Below, piece by piece: positions 15,333 to 26,000 of a stretch of DNA of 64,000 nucleotides (positions are counted from its first letter, which is position 1; the number at the start of each line of letters is the position of its first letter). The stretch spans positions 62,001 to 126,000 of the forward strand of contig NZ_BARG01000025.1 of assembly GCF_000376565.1 (NCBI RefSeq), in the 5' to 3' direction. The position numbers were made by a program, and so were the translations under genes. The DNA comes from Streptomyces hokutonensis. Its GTDB lineage: Bacteria; Actinomycetota; Actinomycetes; Streptomycetales; Streptomycetaceae. The notes beneath the pieces were generated by a model. The model did not search any database, had not been told where the DNA came from, and saw only the letters and a list, made by a program, of their open reading frames with translations.

Positions 15333-16376
15333 TCACACCCGTGCCGGTCCCGTGCTGTCCCGCTCGATCAGCCGCGGCACCGGCACCCGCACCGTGCGCG
15401 CCGGTCCGCCGTCCAGCAGCGCGGTCAACTCCTGGGCGGCCGTACGGCCGAACTCCACACTGTCCCGGGACAGCGCCGACAGCCACGGCCGGACCATCCG
15501 GCACAGCGCGGAGTCCTCCCAGGCGACCACCGACACGTCCCCCGGTACGGAGAAGCCGAGTTCGGTCGCGGCGGCCACCCCGGCGACGGCCATCACGTCG
15601 TTGTCGTAGATCAACGCGGTTGGCGGAGCAGGGACTTCGAGGACCCGGCGGGTCACGGCGGCGCCCGCCGCGTCCGAGTAGTCGGTCGTCACCGAGTGCA
15701 CCTCGGTCAGCCCGCGGCGCCCGGCCTCGGCGCGCAGGGCGCGGATCCGGCGCTCGGTGTGCGCGAGGCCCGGCAGACCGGCGATGTGCGCGATCCGGCG
15801 ATGGCCGCGCGCGGACAACTCGTCGACCACCGACGCCATCGCGCCCGCGTCGTCCGCCCACACCGTCGACAGACCGGGATGCCGTTCGTCCGGCGCACCG
15901 CCTATGACGACGGCGGGCAGACCCAGTTCGTCGAGGAGGTCGGGGCGCGGATCGGCGGTGCGCGGGTCGGCCACCAGGACGCCGTCCACCCGGTGTTCGG
16001 CCCACCAGCGCCGGTACACCGCGCACTCGTCCTCGACGTCCTCGGCCATCTGGAAGAGCAGCCCGAGATGACGCTCGGCCAGTATCTCCTGGATGCCCGA
16101 GACGAGTTGGAGGAAGAAGGAGTCGACGCCGAGGGTGTCCGCGGGCCGGGCCAGCACGAAACCGACCGTCGCCGCGCCCTCCCCGGACAGCGCCCGCGCG
16201 GCCGTGCTGGGCCGCCAGCCGAGCTGTTCCGCGACCCGGCGCACCCGGTCGCGGGTGATCTCGGAGACGCCGGGCCGGCCGTTGAGCGCGAAGGAGACCG
16301 CGCTCTCGGACACGCCGGCGCGCTGCGCGATGTCCTTCATCGTCGGCCGACGCGCGGGTGACCGCTTGCCTGACAA
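15333..16376 (-). CDS. LacI-family regulator of the N-glycan operon
   Basis: The 347-residue protein carries a LacI helix-turn-helix (MKDIAQRAGVSESAVSFALN, then GRPGVSEITRDRVRRVAEQL) and a periplasmic-binding-like sensor domain ending RTVRVPVPRLIERDST. The start may be TTG at 16376 or ATG at 16340, which removes 12 basic residues. It diverges from the ABC/glycosidase operon across 235 bp holding a perfect inverted repeat, so it very likely represses that operon until an imported oligosaccharide or its breakdown product binds. The effector is inferred. Confidence 0.93.
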   Translation of the reverse strand: MSGKRSPARRPTMKDIAQRAGVSESAVSFALNGRPGVSEITRDRVRRVAEQLGWRPSTAARALSGEGAATVGFVLARPADTLGVDSFFLQLVSGIQEILAERHLGLLFQMAEDVEDECAVYRRWWAEHRVDGVLVADPRTADPRPDLLDELGLPAVVIGGAPDERHPGLSTVWADDAGAMASVVDELSARGHRRIAHIAGLPGLAHTERRIRALRAEAGRRGLTEVHSVTTDYSDAAGAAVTRRVLEVPAPPTALIYDNDVMAVAGVAAATELGFSVPGDVSVVAWEDSALCRMVRPWLSALSRDSVEFGRTAAQELTALLDGGPARTVRVPVPRLIERDSTGPARV

Positions 16377-16404
16377 GCCCGCTCTCCATTCCCTCGGAGC
16401 CGTG

Positions 16405-16446
16405 CACTAATGCGCTTGAGCCAGCACACCCTAAAGCGCATTAGTG
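16405..16446. promoter_or_regulatory. LacI operator pair, perfect 13-bp inverted repeat
   Basis: CACTAATGCGCTT (16405-16417) is repeated as its exact reverse complement at 16434-16446 with a 16-bp spacer. ACTAATG recurs at 16506-16512. The GCGCTT/AAGCGC cores are typical of LacI/GalR operators. The element lies just upstream of both the regulator and the binding-protein gene. A TTGACG hexamer at 16534-16539 is a possible -35 box for the operon; the -10 is unclear. Confidence 0.8.
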
Positions 16447-16611
16447 ATCCACCGCAAGAATGCAAACACACCTCGCTGAGCTGGGCTGTTGTCCGGATCG
16501 CGCCAACTAATGAATTTAGCTGAGCGGAATCCATTGACGGGCCCCGCGAACAGCGTGCAAGGTCTGCCCCGGCACGATTGGCCAACCCCCACTGCAAAGG
16601 AGCGATCCGCC

Positions 16612-17904
16612 GTGCGCATCTCCCGCAGAGCCTTCGCCGCCGCTGCCGCCGCCGTAGTCCTCATGCCGCTGAGCGCCTGCGGCTCCGGAGGAGACGGCGG
16701 CGGATCGACCGACGCCTCGGGCAAGGTCGAGGGCGACATCACCTTCCAGACCTGGAACCTCCGCGCCAACTTCAAGTCCTACTTCGAGGGCGTGATCTCC
16801 GGCTTCGAGAAGCAGTACCCCGGCACCCATGTGAAGTGGATCGACCAGCCCGCCGAGGGCTACGCCGACAAGATCAGCGCCGACGCCGCCGGCGGCACCC
16901 TGCCCGACGTCGTCAACGTCTCCCCGGACCTGGTCGCCCCGCTCGCCAAGGCGGGCCTCGCGATGGACCTCGACAAGGCCGCCTCGAAGTACAGGAGCGA
17001 GTACCTGTCCGGCGCCTGGGCCAGCCACCAGATACCGGGCATGACCGGCACCTACGCCTTCCCCTGGTACCTCAACACCGGCCCGCTCTTCTACAACAAG
17101 TCCCTGTTCAAGCAGGCCGGACTCAACGCGGACCAGCCGCCGAAGACATACGACGAACTCTTCGCCCAGGCACTCCAGTTGGCGAAGAAGACCGACGGCA
17201 AGGTCGCCACGCTCGCCAACGTCCCCACCGTCGAGGACTTCGGCCGCTACGGCGTCGAGCTCATGAACAAGGCCGGCACCGCCTTCGCCTTCAACGACGC
17301 CAAGGGCATCGAACTCCTCACCAAGTACAAGGAGTTGTACGACGCGAAGGCCCTCGACCCGCAGGCGCTCACCGCCACCCCCGAGTCGTCCGGCAAGAAG
17401 TTCCTCACCGGGGCCGTCGCCATGAACCCGGGCAGCGCGCTCGACCTCGACAACTTCAAGAAGCAGGCGCCCACCCTGTACAAGAACATCGGCATCACCG
17501 ACCAGATCACCAGCACCGGCCACGTGAACATGTACGTGATGGGCGTGATGGTCAACTCCAAGACCAAGCACACCCCGGCCGCCGTGGCCTTCGCGCACTA
17601 CGTCACCGACGCCCAGCAGCAGATGTCGTTCGCGAAGAAGGTCGCCATCTTCCCGAGCACCGCGGGCTCCCTCGACGACCCGTACTTCACCAAGGAGGAC
17701 GGCACCGACGAGACCCGGGTGCGCATCGCCGCCGCCAAGTCCCTGAAAAACGCGGTCAATTACACGCCGGTGCTGTTCAGTGAGCAGATGAAGACAGCGC
17801 TGCGCAACGAGGTGGCCAAGGCCCTGCAGGGGAAGGAGAGCCCCAAGACAGCTCTTGACAACGCTGTCAAGCAGTGCAACACGCTCCTCCAGCAACAGGG
17901 GTAG
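16612..17904 (+). CDS. ABC transporter sugar-binding lipoprotein
   Basis: A GTG start at 16612 with AAAGGAG nine bases upstream gives 430 residues. The N-terminus (RISRRAFAAAAAAV) leads to the lipobox LSAC, so the mature protein is anchored at Cys24. The rest is a family-1 solute-binding protein: ITFQTWNLRANFKSYFEGVI, then a hinge with NTGPLFYNKSLFKQAGL. It has the CUT1 type expected for oligosaccharides. With the two permeases downstream it should import the glycan released by the GH85 enzyme. No ATP-binding subunit is in the operon; Streptomyces CUT1 systems usually share the MsiK ATPase. Confidence 0.93.
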   Translation: MRISRRAFAAAAAAVVLMPLSACGSGGDGGGSTDASGKVEGDITFQTWNLRANFKSYFEGVISGFEKQYPGTHVKWIDQPAEGYADKISADAAGGTLPDVVNVSPDLVAPLAKAGLAMDLDKAASKYRSEYLSGAWASHQIPGMTGTYAFPWYLNTGPLFYNKSLFKQAGLNADQPPKTYDELFAQALQLAKKTDGKVATLANVPTVEDFGRYGVELMNKAGTAFAFNDAKGIELLTKYKELYDAKALDPQALTATPESSGKKFLTGAVAMNPGSALDLDNFKKQAPTLYKNIGITDQITSTGHVNMYVMGVMVNSKTKHTPAAVAFAHYVTDAQQQMSFAKKVAIFPSTAGSLDDPYFTKEDGTDETRVRIAAAKSLKNAVNYTPVLFSEQMKTALRNEVAKALQGKESPKTALDNAVKQCNTLLQQQG

Positions 17905-17910
17905 TCCACG

Positions 17911-18804
17911 ATGGCCCTCTCCACCGTCTCCCGGGTGCGGCGCCAACTGCCCATCAGCCCCTGGCTGTTCGCCGCCCCCGGACTGCTGATCACCGGCGCC
18001 TTCATCCTCTACCCGTTCGGCTCCACGCTGGCCAACGCCTTCACCGACCGGCGCACCCTGATCCCGGGCCACTTCGTGGGCTTCGCCAACTTCCGCGAAC
18101 TGTGGCACGACGACATGTTCTGGACCGGCCTGCGCAACAGCACCCTGTACATCCTCGGGGTGGTCCCCGCACTCGTCGTACTCCCGCTGCTGCTCGCCCT
18201 GTTGGTGCAGAAGAACATCCCCGGCATCACCTTCTTCCGGTCCGCCTTCTACACCCCGGTCGTCGCGTCGATCGTCGTGGTCGGACTCATCTGGGTGTGG
18301 CTGCTGGACGAACGCGGCCTGGTCAACTCGCTGTTGGAGACGATCGGCGTCGGCCGGATCGGCTTCCTCAGCGACCAGTGGCTGCTGCTCCTGAGCGCCA
18401 TGGCCGTCACGGTCTGGAAGGGCCTCGGCTACTACATGATCATTTATCTGGCCGCGCTCGCCAACGTGCCGCGCGAACTGCACGAGGCCGCCTCGGTCGA
18501 CGGCGCGGGCGCGGTACGCCGGTTCTTCACGGTCACCGTGCCCGCCGTCCGCTCCACCATGGTCCTCGTCGGGGCGCTGTCCTCGGTCGCCGCCTTCAAG
18601 GTGTTCTCCGAGGTCTATCTGATGGCGGGCCCCAGCGGCGGACCGGCCGGCGAGGACACCACCCTCGTGATGCTCGTCCAGCGCACCGGCACCGGCCTCA
18701 CCGGCCGGGTCGGCTACGCCTCCGCGCTCTCGGTCGTCGTCTTCGTCGTCACCGTCGCACTGATGCTGCTCGTGCTGCGGGCCGACCGGAAGGAGGACGC
18801 TTGA
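17911..18804 (+). CDS. ABC sugar permease, MalF type
   Basis: The 297-residue membrane protein starts MALSTVSRVRRQLPISPWLF and has about six transmembrane helices. The EAA loop, which docks the ATPase, is ELHEAASVDGAGAVRRFFTV around residues 190-210. It starts 6 bp after the binding-protein gene and overlaps the second permease by four bases. It forms half of the CUT1 channel. Confidence 0.93.
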   Translation: MALSTVSRVRRQLPISPWLFAAPGLLITGAFILYPFGSTLANAFTDRRTLIPGHFVGFANFRELWHDDMFWTGLRNSTLYILGVVPALVVLPLLLALLVQKNIPGITFFRSAFYTPVVASIVVVGLIWVWLLDERGLVNSLLETIGVGRIGFLSDQWLLLLSAMAVTVWKGLGYYMIIYLAALANVPRELHEAASVDGAGAVRRFFTVTVPAVRSTMVLVGALSSVAAFKVFSEVYLMAGPSGGPAGEDTTLVMLVQRTGTGLTGRVGYASALSVVVFVVTVALMLLVLRADRKEDA

Positions 18805-19703
18805 GCGTCATCGAGCGCACAAGACCCGTCCAGAAGGCGGCAGTTCGCGAACCCCGCGTCACCGACGAGCACGGCCGCCGCATCCGCGTCTGGGAACTCG
18901 CCCTGCGCTACACGCTGTTGCTCGCCGTTCTCGCCATCACGGTCGGCCCCTTCCTGTGGCAGCTCTCCACCTCGCTCAAGGGCCCGACCGAGGACATCTA
19001 CAGCTCGCCGCCGACCTTCCTGCCCGAACACCCCACCCTGCACAACTACAAGAGGGTCGCCGACACCATCCCGGTCTGGGACTACGCCTTCAACTCACTG
19101 AAGGTCGCCTCCGCCAACGTCGTGACCAACTGCGCCGGTTCGGCCCTCGCGGGATACGCACTCGCCCGGCTGCGCTACCGGGGCCGCCGCGTGGCCACCC
19201 TCGTCTTCATCCTCGCGATGCTCGTGCCGGTGGAGGGCATCATCATCGCCCAGTTCACCACCATGAGGGAGCTGGGCCTCAACAACACCCTGATCGGGGT
19301 GGTCCTCCCGGGCTGCATCGGCGCGATGAACGTCCTGCTGATGCGCAACGCCTTCCTCAACCTGCCGTACGAGATCGAGGAGGCTGCCTACGTCGACGGC
19401 GCCAACGTCTGGCAGCGGTTCCTGCGCATAGCCCTGCCGTCCGTGAAGGGCACGATCGCCGTCGTCGCGATCTTCGCCTTCATGGGCGCCTGGGACGACT
19501 TCCTCTGGCCGCTCATCGTGCTCAGCGACCCGTCCAAGTTCACGCTCACCATCGGCCTCAACTATCTGCACGGAACCTTCGCCAACGACGAACGCCTGGT
19601 CGCCGCCGGCACGGTGATCGCCGTGGCCCCGCTGATCGCCCTCTTCGCCTGCCTCCAGCGGTACTTCTTCCGAGGCGTGGGCGAAGGCGCGGTGAAGGGC
19701 TGA
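18801..19703 (+). CDS. ABC sugar permease, MalG type
   Basis: A TTG start at 18801 overlaps the stop of the first permease (TTGA), giving 300 residues. It has a cytoplasmic N-terminal tail of about 35 residues, six transmembrane helices (first ALRYTLLLAVLAITVGPFLW), and the EAA loop EIEEAAYVDGANVWQRFLRI. The tight overlap indicates translational coupling and an equimolar heterodimer with the MalF-type subunit. Confidence 0.92.
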   Translation: MSVIERTRPVQKAAVREPRVTDEHGRRIRVWELALRYTLLLAVLAITVGPFLWQLSTSLKGPTEDIYSSPPTFLPEHPTLHNYKRVADTIPVWDYAFNSLKVASANVVTNCAGSALAGYALARLRYRGRRVATLVFILAMLVPVEGIIIAQFTTMRELGLNNTLIGVVLPGCIGAMNVLLMRNAFLNLPYEIEEAAYVDGANVWQRFLRIALPSVKGTIAVVAIFAFMGAWDDFLWPLIVLSDPSKFTLTIGLNYLHGTFANDERLVAAGTVIAVAPLIALFACLQRYFFRGVGEGAVKG

Positions 19704-19746
19704 CGTCTCCTTGCCTTCAGACACGCACTACAGAACCAGGATCCCG

Positions 19747-21003
19747 ATGTCTTCTGCCGTGCGCTTCGGCGTCAACTACACCCCCAGCCAAGGGTGGTTC
19801 CACCACTGGCTCGACTTCGACCTCGACTCCGTACGCGCCGACCTCGACTCGATCGCCGAACTGGGCCTCGACCACATCAGGGTCTTCCCGCTGTGGCCGT
19901 ACTTCCAGCCCAACCGCACCCTGATCCGCCCGAAGGCCGTGGAGCAGCTGGCCGAGCTCGTCGACGCGGCCGGTGAGCGCGGGCTCGACGTCAACGTGGA
20001 CGGTCTGCAAGGGCACTTGAGCAGTTTCGACTATCTGCCCGCCTGGACCCGGACCTGGCACCGGCGCAATCTCTTCACCGACCCGGACGTCCTCGACGGC
20101 CAGGCCGCCTATCTGCGCACCCTCGCCGCCGCCCTCGCCGACCGGCCGAACTTCATCGGCATGACCCTCGGCAACGAGATCAACCAGTTCTCGGCGGGCC
20201 CGCATCCGGACCCCGACCGGGCGACCGGGGACCAGATCGACGCCTGGCTGGAGCGGATGCTCGCCGCCTGCGCGGAGGGCGCGCCCGGCAAACCGCATCT
20301 GCACGCCGAGTACGACGCGACCTGGTACCAGGACGACATGCCGTTCACCCCGGCCCAGGCCGCCCGCCGGGGCGCGATGACGGCCGTGCACTCCTGGGTC
20401 TTCAACGGCACCGCCCAGCGCCACGGCCGTGCCTCCGTGCCGAGCGAGCATCACGCCGCGTATCTCGTCGAGTTGAGCAAGGCCTGGGCCGACGAACCGC
20501 ACCGGCCCGTCTGGCTCCAGGAGGTCGGCGCGCCCCAGCCGCTCGTCCCCGCCGAGCACGCGGCCGACTTCGCCTCCGCGACCATCGCCAACGCCCTGGA
20601 CTGTCCCGACCTCTGGGGCATCACCTGGTGGTGCTCCCACGACGTGTCCCGCGAGCTCGCGGACTTCCCCGAACTGGAATACGGGCTGGGCCTGTTGACC
20701 AACGACCGGCGGGCCAAGGACATCGCGCTCGTGCTGGCCGAGGCGGCCCGGGAGCCCACGTACGCACCTGCCCCCCGCAGCACGGCGCTCGTGGTGCCCG
20801 CCGACCCGCAGGTCCGCTCGGTCTGCGCTCCGGGTGGGCCGGTCTTCGACGCCTACTTCCGACTCGTCGCCGACGGCGCCCGCCCGGCGACCGTCCTCGA
20901 CGTGCGCGCGGACGACAAGGAACACCTCGCCGCGCGCGGCATCACCGAGGTCGTCACTCCCGATCAGGTACTCCCCACCCCACAAGGAGACACCAGCTCG
21001 TGA
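19747..21003 (+). CDS. Cytoplasmic GH5 beta-mannosidase-like enzyme
   Basis: The 418-residue protein has no signal peptide. It has a GH5/clan GH-A barrel: RFGVNYTPSQGWFHHWLDFD, then LDHIRVFPLWPYFQPN. The acid/base is Glu144 in GMTLGNEINQF and the nucleophile Glu259 in WLQEVGAPQP. It resembles the GH5_18 subfamily, whose studied members act on the Man-beta-1,4-GlcNAc core of N-glycans inside the cell. That activity would finish what GH38 starts. The ATG at 19747 is preferred to 19711 because it begins the conserved strand. The stop overlaps the next start (GTGA). Subfamily call is from memory. Confidence 0.82.
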   Translation: MSSAVRFGVNYTPSQGWFHHWLDFDLDSVRADLDSIAELGLDHIRVFPLWPYFQPNRTLIRPKAVEQLAELVDAAGERGLDVNVDGLQGHLSSFDYLPAWTRTWHRRNLFTDPDVLDGQAAYLRTLAAALADRPNFIGMTLGNEINQFSAGPHPDPDRATGDQIDAWLERMLAACAEGAPGKPHLHAEYDATWYQDDMPFTPAQAARRGAMTAVHSWVFNGTAQRHGRASVPSEHHAAYLVELSKAWADEPHRPVWLQEVGAPQPLVPAEHAADFASATIANALDCPDLWGITWWCSHDVSRELADFPELEYGLGLLTNDRRAKDIALVLAEAAREPTYAPAPRSTALVVPADPQVRSVCAPGGPVFDAYFRLVADGARPATVLDVRADDKEHLAARGITEVVTPDQVLPTPQGDTSS

Positions 21004-23018
21004 ACCCCACCAGACGCACCGTCCTGCTCGCCGCCGGCGCGGCGGCCCTGCTGCCCCAACTGCCCCTGCCCGCCTACGCGGCAGGGCAGGTCGCGGCCAC
21101 CGCGACCCCGCCGTACGCCAGTTACTGGTACCCGGACTCCCTGCCCTCCGGCACCCCGGGCACCGGCATCACCTGGCGCAGCCTGAAGACCTGGACGGCC
21201 GCCTCGGACACGAACCTGGCCTTCAACGCCGCCGCCGTCCCGCTGGCCGCGCGCTTCACCCCGACCCCGGCCAACAGCACCGCCCGTTCGGGCCAGGCCC
21301 GCATCCAGTCCCTGGTCTCCTTCGGGCCGACGTCGAGCAACCCCTCCCAGGGCGCGGCCACCGCCGACTACTACGCGCTCACCCACTGGTCCTACCTCGA
21401 CGAACTCGTCTTCTGGGGCGGCTCCTCCGGCGAGGGCATCATCCTCGCCCCCAACGCGCCGATCGTGGACGCCGCCCACCGGCACGGCGTACCCGTCCTC
21501 GGCAACATCTTCCTGCCGCCCGTCGCCTACGGCGGTCAACTCCAGTGGACCCGCGACCTGGTGCAGAAGGACTCCGCCGGGCACTTCCCGCTCGCCGCCC
21601 AACTCGTCGCGGTGGCCGCCGCGTACGGCTTCGACGGCTGGTTCGTCAACGCCGAGACCAGTGGCGGCAACACCGCGCTCGGCACCGACATGCAGGGCTT
21701 CGTCAGCGAGTTGAAGTCCCTCGCCGCCGCCCAGGGGCAGCGGGTCACCTGGTACGACGCGATGGCCGTGAACGGCACGGTCAGCTGGCAGGGCGCGCTG
21801 AACACCTCGAACCAGGCGTTCTTCCAGGCCGCGAACGACATGTTCATCGACTTCCGGTGGAGCACGAGCACACTGGCCGCCTCCGGCACGAAGGCCGACG
21901 GACTGGGCCGCAGCCGCTACGAGTTGTGGGCGGGCGTCGACGTCGAGTCCAACGGGTCGAACACGACGGTGAGTTGGGACGCGATGGTGCCGACCACCAA
22001 GGCGCACATCACGTCCGTCGGCTTCTACCGGCCCGAGTGGACCCGCAACCACCTCCCCGCGACCCGCACCCCGGGCGACTTTCACGCGGCCGACGACCGC
22101 TTCTGGACCGGGCGTTCACTCGACCCGTCGAAGCCGGACAGCACCGACCCCTGGCGAGCCCCGGCGGTCTCGGTCGTGGACCGGTCCACGGTGGGCGGCG
22201 CACTGCCCTTCGCGAGCGTCTTCAACACCGGCCACGGGCTGCGCTGGTACGAGGACGGCGCGGTCACCTCGGACGCGCAGTGGAACCACCTCGGCCTCCA
22301 GGACCGGCTGCCGTCCCGCCGCTGGGCGGTGCGTACGACGGGCCAACGGCCCACCGTCACCTTCGACTTCGCGGACGCGTGGCGCGGCGGCAGCAGTGTG
22401 CTGGTCTCGGGCGCACTGGACCAGCCGACGACGCTGGACCTGTATGCCACTCAACTGCCGGTCACCGATGACACGGTGGTCGACCTGACCTTCCGCACCG
22501 ACACGGGCAGCGCGACCGTCGAACTGGCCGTCGCCACCGCCGAACCCAGCACGGTCGGCGCGACAGCGCCGTACAGGTATCTGCCAGTGGCGGCCTCGGG
22601 CAGCGGCTGGCAGACGGTGAGCGTGCCGCTCGCCGGCTTCTCCGGGACGCTGCACGCCATCGGTGTACGGCTCACCGCGACGCAGGGGCCGGTCAATTGG
22701 CGGCTCGGCGGACTCGCCGTGCGCGATGCCGACGCGGCACCGACGCCCGCTGCTCCCGCCAACTTCCTTATCAGCGCGGCCACCGGCGGCAACCTGCGCT
22801 TCGCCTGGGACGCCGCGCCCGGCGCCGTACGCCATTACACGCTCCACCGTCTGCTGCCCGACGGCACCCGGCGCTTCCTCGGCGGCACCTGTCAGCGCGC
22901 CTTCTACGTCGGCGGGCTGACGGCCGAACAGGGCGAGCAGCAGGCGTGGTTCGAACTGCGCGCGACAGGGGAGCTCTACACAGCGTCGGCCCCCGTGACC
23001 GTCGCGTACGCCTGGTAA
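21000..23018 (+). CDS. Secreted GH85 endo-beta-N-acetylglucosaminidase
   Basis: A GTG start overlapping the GH5 stop gives 672 residues with a Tat-like signal (NPTRRTVLLAAGAAALLP, cleavage near AYAAG). The GH85 barrel shows YASYWYPDSLPSGTPGTGIT, then QSLVSFGPTSSNP and the catalytic pair Asn217 and Glu219 in GWFVNAETSGG. In characterised ENGases such as Endo-A the matching Asn and Glu promote oxazoline formation and act as acid/base. Two beta-sandwich carbohydrate-binding-like domains follow (about 385-665). It hydrolyses the chitobiose core of N-linked glycans, leaving one GlcNAc on the protein and releasing the oligosaccharide for import. Confidence 0.9.
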   Translation: MNPTRRTVLLAAGAAALLPQLPLPAYAAGQVAATATPPYASYWYPDSLPSGTPGTGITWRSLKTWTAASDTNLAFNAAAVPLAARFTPTPANSTARSGQARIQSLVSFGPTSSNPSQGAATADYYALTHWSYLDELVFWGGSSGEGIILAPNAPIVDAAHRHGVPVLGNIFLPPVAYGGQLQWTRDLVQKDSAGHFPLAAQLVAVAAAYGFDGWFVNAETSGGNTALGTDMQGFVSELKSLAAAQGQRVTWYDAMAVNGTVSWQGALNTSNQAFFQAANDMFIDFRWSTSTLAASGTKADGLGRSRYELWAGVDVESNGSNTTVSWDAMVPTTKAHITSVGFYRPEWTRNHLPATRTPGDFHAADDRFWTGRSLDPSKPDSTDPWRAPAVSVVDRSTVGGALPFASVFNTGHGLRWYEDGAVTSDAQWNHLGLQDRLPSRRWAVRTTGQRPTVTFDFADAWRGGSSVLVSGALDQPTTLDLYATQLPVTDDTVVDLTFRTDTGSATVELAVATAEPSTVGATAPYRYLPVAASGSGWQTVSVPLAGFSGTLHAIGVRLTATQGPVNWRLGGLAVRDADAAPTPAAPANFLISAATGGNLRFAWDAAPGAVRHYTLHRLLPDGTRRFLGGTCQRAFYVGGLTAEQGEQQAWFELRATGELYTASAPVTVAYAW

Positions 23019-23060
23019 CACCCGTAGTCCCACCCGCAACCGAGCCACGGAGCACCCGAC

Positions 23061-26000
23061 ATGCATGACGACCGCAGCCTGGTCGAAGCCCGCCTCAAGC
23101 GTGTTCTCGAAGAGCGCATCCGTCCCGCCGTGTACCCCGAGTCAGTGCCGCTGGAAGTGGCCGTCTGGCACGCGCCCGACGAGCCGGTGCCCGTGGCCGA
23201 GGGGCTCGCGGGCACACCCGAACCGATCGAGGTGGGCGCCCGGTGGGGTGCTCCCTGGGGCACCAGCTGGTTCCGTGTCACCGGGACCGTCCCGCAGGAG
23301 TGGGCCGGGAAGACCGTCGAGGCGTTGCTCGACCTCGGCTTCGACGAGAACATGCCCGGCTTCCAGTGCGAGGGCCTCGTCTACCGGCCCGACGGCACCC
23401 CCGTGAAGGGCCTCAACCCGCGCAACCAGTGGGTCCGGATCGGCGCGCCCGTCGCCGGCGGCGAGGAGGTGCGGCTGTACGTCGAGGCCGCGTCCAACCC
23501 GGTGGTCATGGACTACCACCCGTTCGTGCCGACGCAGTTGGGCGACAAGGAGACCGCCGGCAGCGAGCCGCAGTACACGCTCACCCGTATGGACCTCGCC
23601 GTCCTCGACGAGAACGTCTGGCAGCTCGTCCTGGACCTGGAGGTGGTCGGCGAGCTGATGGCCGAGCTGCCGGTGGACTCGGCGCGCCGCTGGGACCTGC
23701 TGAGGGCCGTCGAGAAGACGCTCGACGCGGTGGACCTCCAGGACGTCAACGGCACGGCGGAGCAGGCCCGTTCACAGCTGACGGCCGTCCTGTCCACGCC
23801 CGCCGTGCCGTCCGCGCACCGCATCAGCGCCATCGGGCACGCGCACATCGACTCCGCGTGGCTGTGGCCGCTGCGGGAGACGGTCCGCAAGGTCGCGCGG
23901 ACGACGTCCAACATGACGGCACTCCTTGAGGACGAACCCGACTTCATCTTCGCCATGTCCCAGGCCCAGCAGTGGGCGTGGGTGAAGGAGCACCGGCCCG
24001 AGGTGTGGGCGCGGGTCAAGAAGGCGGTGGCGGACGGGCGGTTCGTGCCGGCCGGCGGGATGTGGGTGGAGTCGGACACCAACATGCCGGGCTCGGAGGC
24101 GATGGCCCGTCAGTTCGTGCACGGGAAGCGGTTCTTCCTCGACGAGTTCGGCATCGAGAACGAGGAGGCCTGGCTGCCCGACACCTTCGGCTTCGCCGCC
24201 GGGCTCCCGCAGATCATCAAGGCCGCCGGCTCCAAGTGGCTGCTGACGCAGAAGATCTCCTGGTCGCAGACGAACAAGTTCCCGCACCACACCTTCCGTT
24301 GGGAGGGCATCGACGGCACCCGCATCTTCACCCACTTCCCGCCCGTCGACACCTACAACTGCTCCATGCAGGGCCGCGAAATCGCCCACGCGGCACGCAA
24401 CTTCAAGGACAAGGGCGTTGCCCGCCACTCCCTCGCGCCCACCGGCTGGGGCGACGGAGGCGGCGGCACCACCCGCGAGATGGTCGCCAAGGCGGCCCGC
24501 CTGCGCGACCTCGAAGGCTCGGCGACCGTGGCCTGGGAGACCCCGAAGGAGTTCTTCGAGAAGGCCGAGGCCGAATACCCCGAACCCCCCGTCTGGGTCG
24601 GCGAGTTGTACCTCGAACTCCACCGCGCCACCCTCACCAGCCAGGCCAAGACCAAGCAGGGCAACCGGCGCAGCGAACACCTCCTGCGCGAGGCGGAGCT
24701 GTGGGCGGCCACGGCCGCCGTACGAACCGGATTCCCTTACCCGTACGAGGACTTGGACCGGATCTGGAAGACGGTGCTGCTGCACCAGTTCCACGACATC
24801 CTGCCCGGCTCCTCCATCGCCTGGGTGCACCGCGAGGCCCGGAAGACATACGAGGGACTGGCCGCCGAGCTGAACGGCATCATCGACGCGGCCCAGCGCG
24901 CCCTGGCGGGGGAGGGGACGCGCGAGCTGGTGTTCAACTCGGCGCCCCACACCCGCGACGGCGTCCTCGCGGGCGGCGCCCAAGTCCCGGCGGTGGAGGG
25001 CGAGTCGGCACTCGCGTCCCGGGTCGGCGGCGGACACGTACTCGAGAACGGCCTGCTCCGTATCGAGATCGACGGCCGGGGCCTCGTAGTCTCCGCCTAC
25101 GACATCGAGGCCGACCGCGAGACGATCGCCCCCGGTAGGGCCGCCAACCTGCTCCAACTCCACCCGGACTTCCCGAACATGTGGGACGCCTGGGACGTCG
25201 ACGAGTTCTACCGCAACACGGTCACGGACCTCACGGACGCGGACGAGGTCGTCGCCGACGGGGACGCGGTGCGGATCGTACGGTCCTTCGGCGCGTCCAA
25301 GGTCACCCAACTGCTGTCCCTCGCACCTGGAGAGCGGCGGCTGCTCATCGACACCGAGGTCGACTGGCACGAGACCGAGAAGTTCCTCAAGCTCGCCTTC
25401 CCGCTCGACGTGCACGCCGAACGGTACGCGTCCGAGACCCAGTTCGGGCACTTCCACCGCCCCACGCACACCAACACCTCATGGGAGGCGGCCAAGTTCG
25501 AGGCCTGCAACCATCGCTTCGTCCACCTGGAGGAACCCGGCTGGGGTGTCTCCGTCGTCAACGACTCGACGTACGGCCACGATGTGACCCGGACGGTCCG
25601 CACCGACGGCGACGCCGGTACGACCACCACCGTCCGCGTCTCCCTCCTCCGCGCCCCGCGTTTCCCGGACCCCGAGACCGACCAGGGCGTCCACCGCTTC
25701 CGGCACGCGCTGGTGCCGGGCGCGGGCATCGGGGACGCGGTGCGGGAGGGCTGGCGGATCAATCTGCCGGAGCGGCGGGTCACGGGTGGTCAGGAGGTCA
25801 CGCCGCTGGTGAGCGTGGACCGGGACTCGGTCGTCGTCACGGCCGTGAAGCTGGCGGACGACGGCAGCGGGGATGTGGTGGTCCGCTTCCACGAAGCCCA
25901 CGGGGGACGGGCCAGGGCGACGCTGACGGTCGGCTTCCCCTTCGACTCCGTCGAGGTCACCGACCTGCTGGAACGTCCGTCGGCCGATGCCGGCGAGGTG

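Noticed and set aside
15333..16376. The LacI relic at 2276-2480 as a copy of this regulator
   Set aside because: The C-terminal sequences differ (the relic has PPITVVDNGARDLGEL; this protein has RPWLSALSRDSVEFGRT), so they are not recent duplicates.
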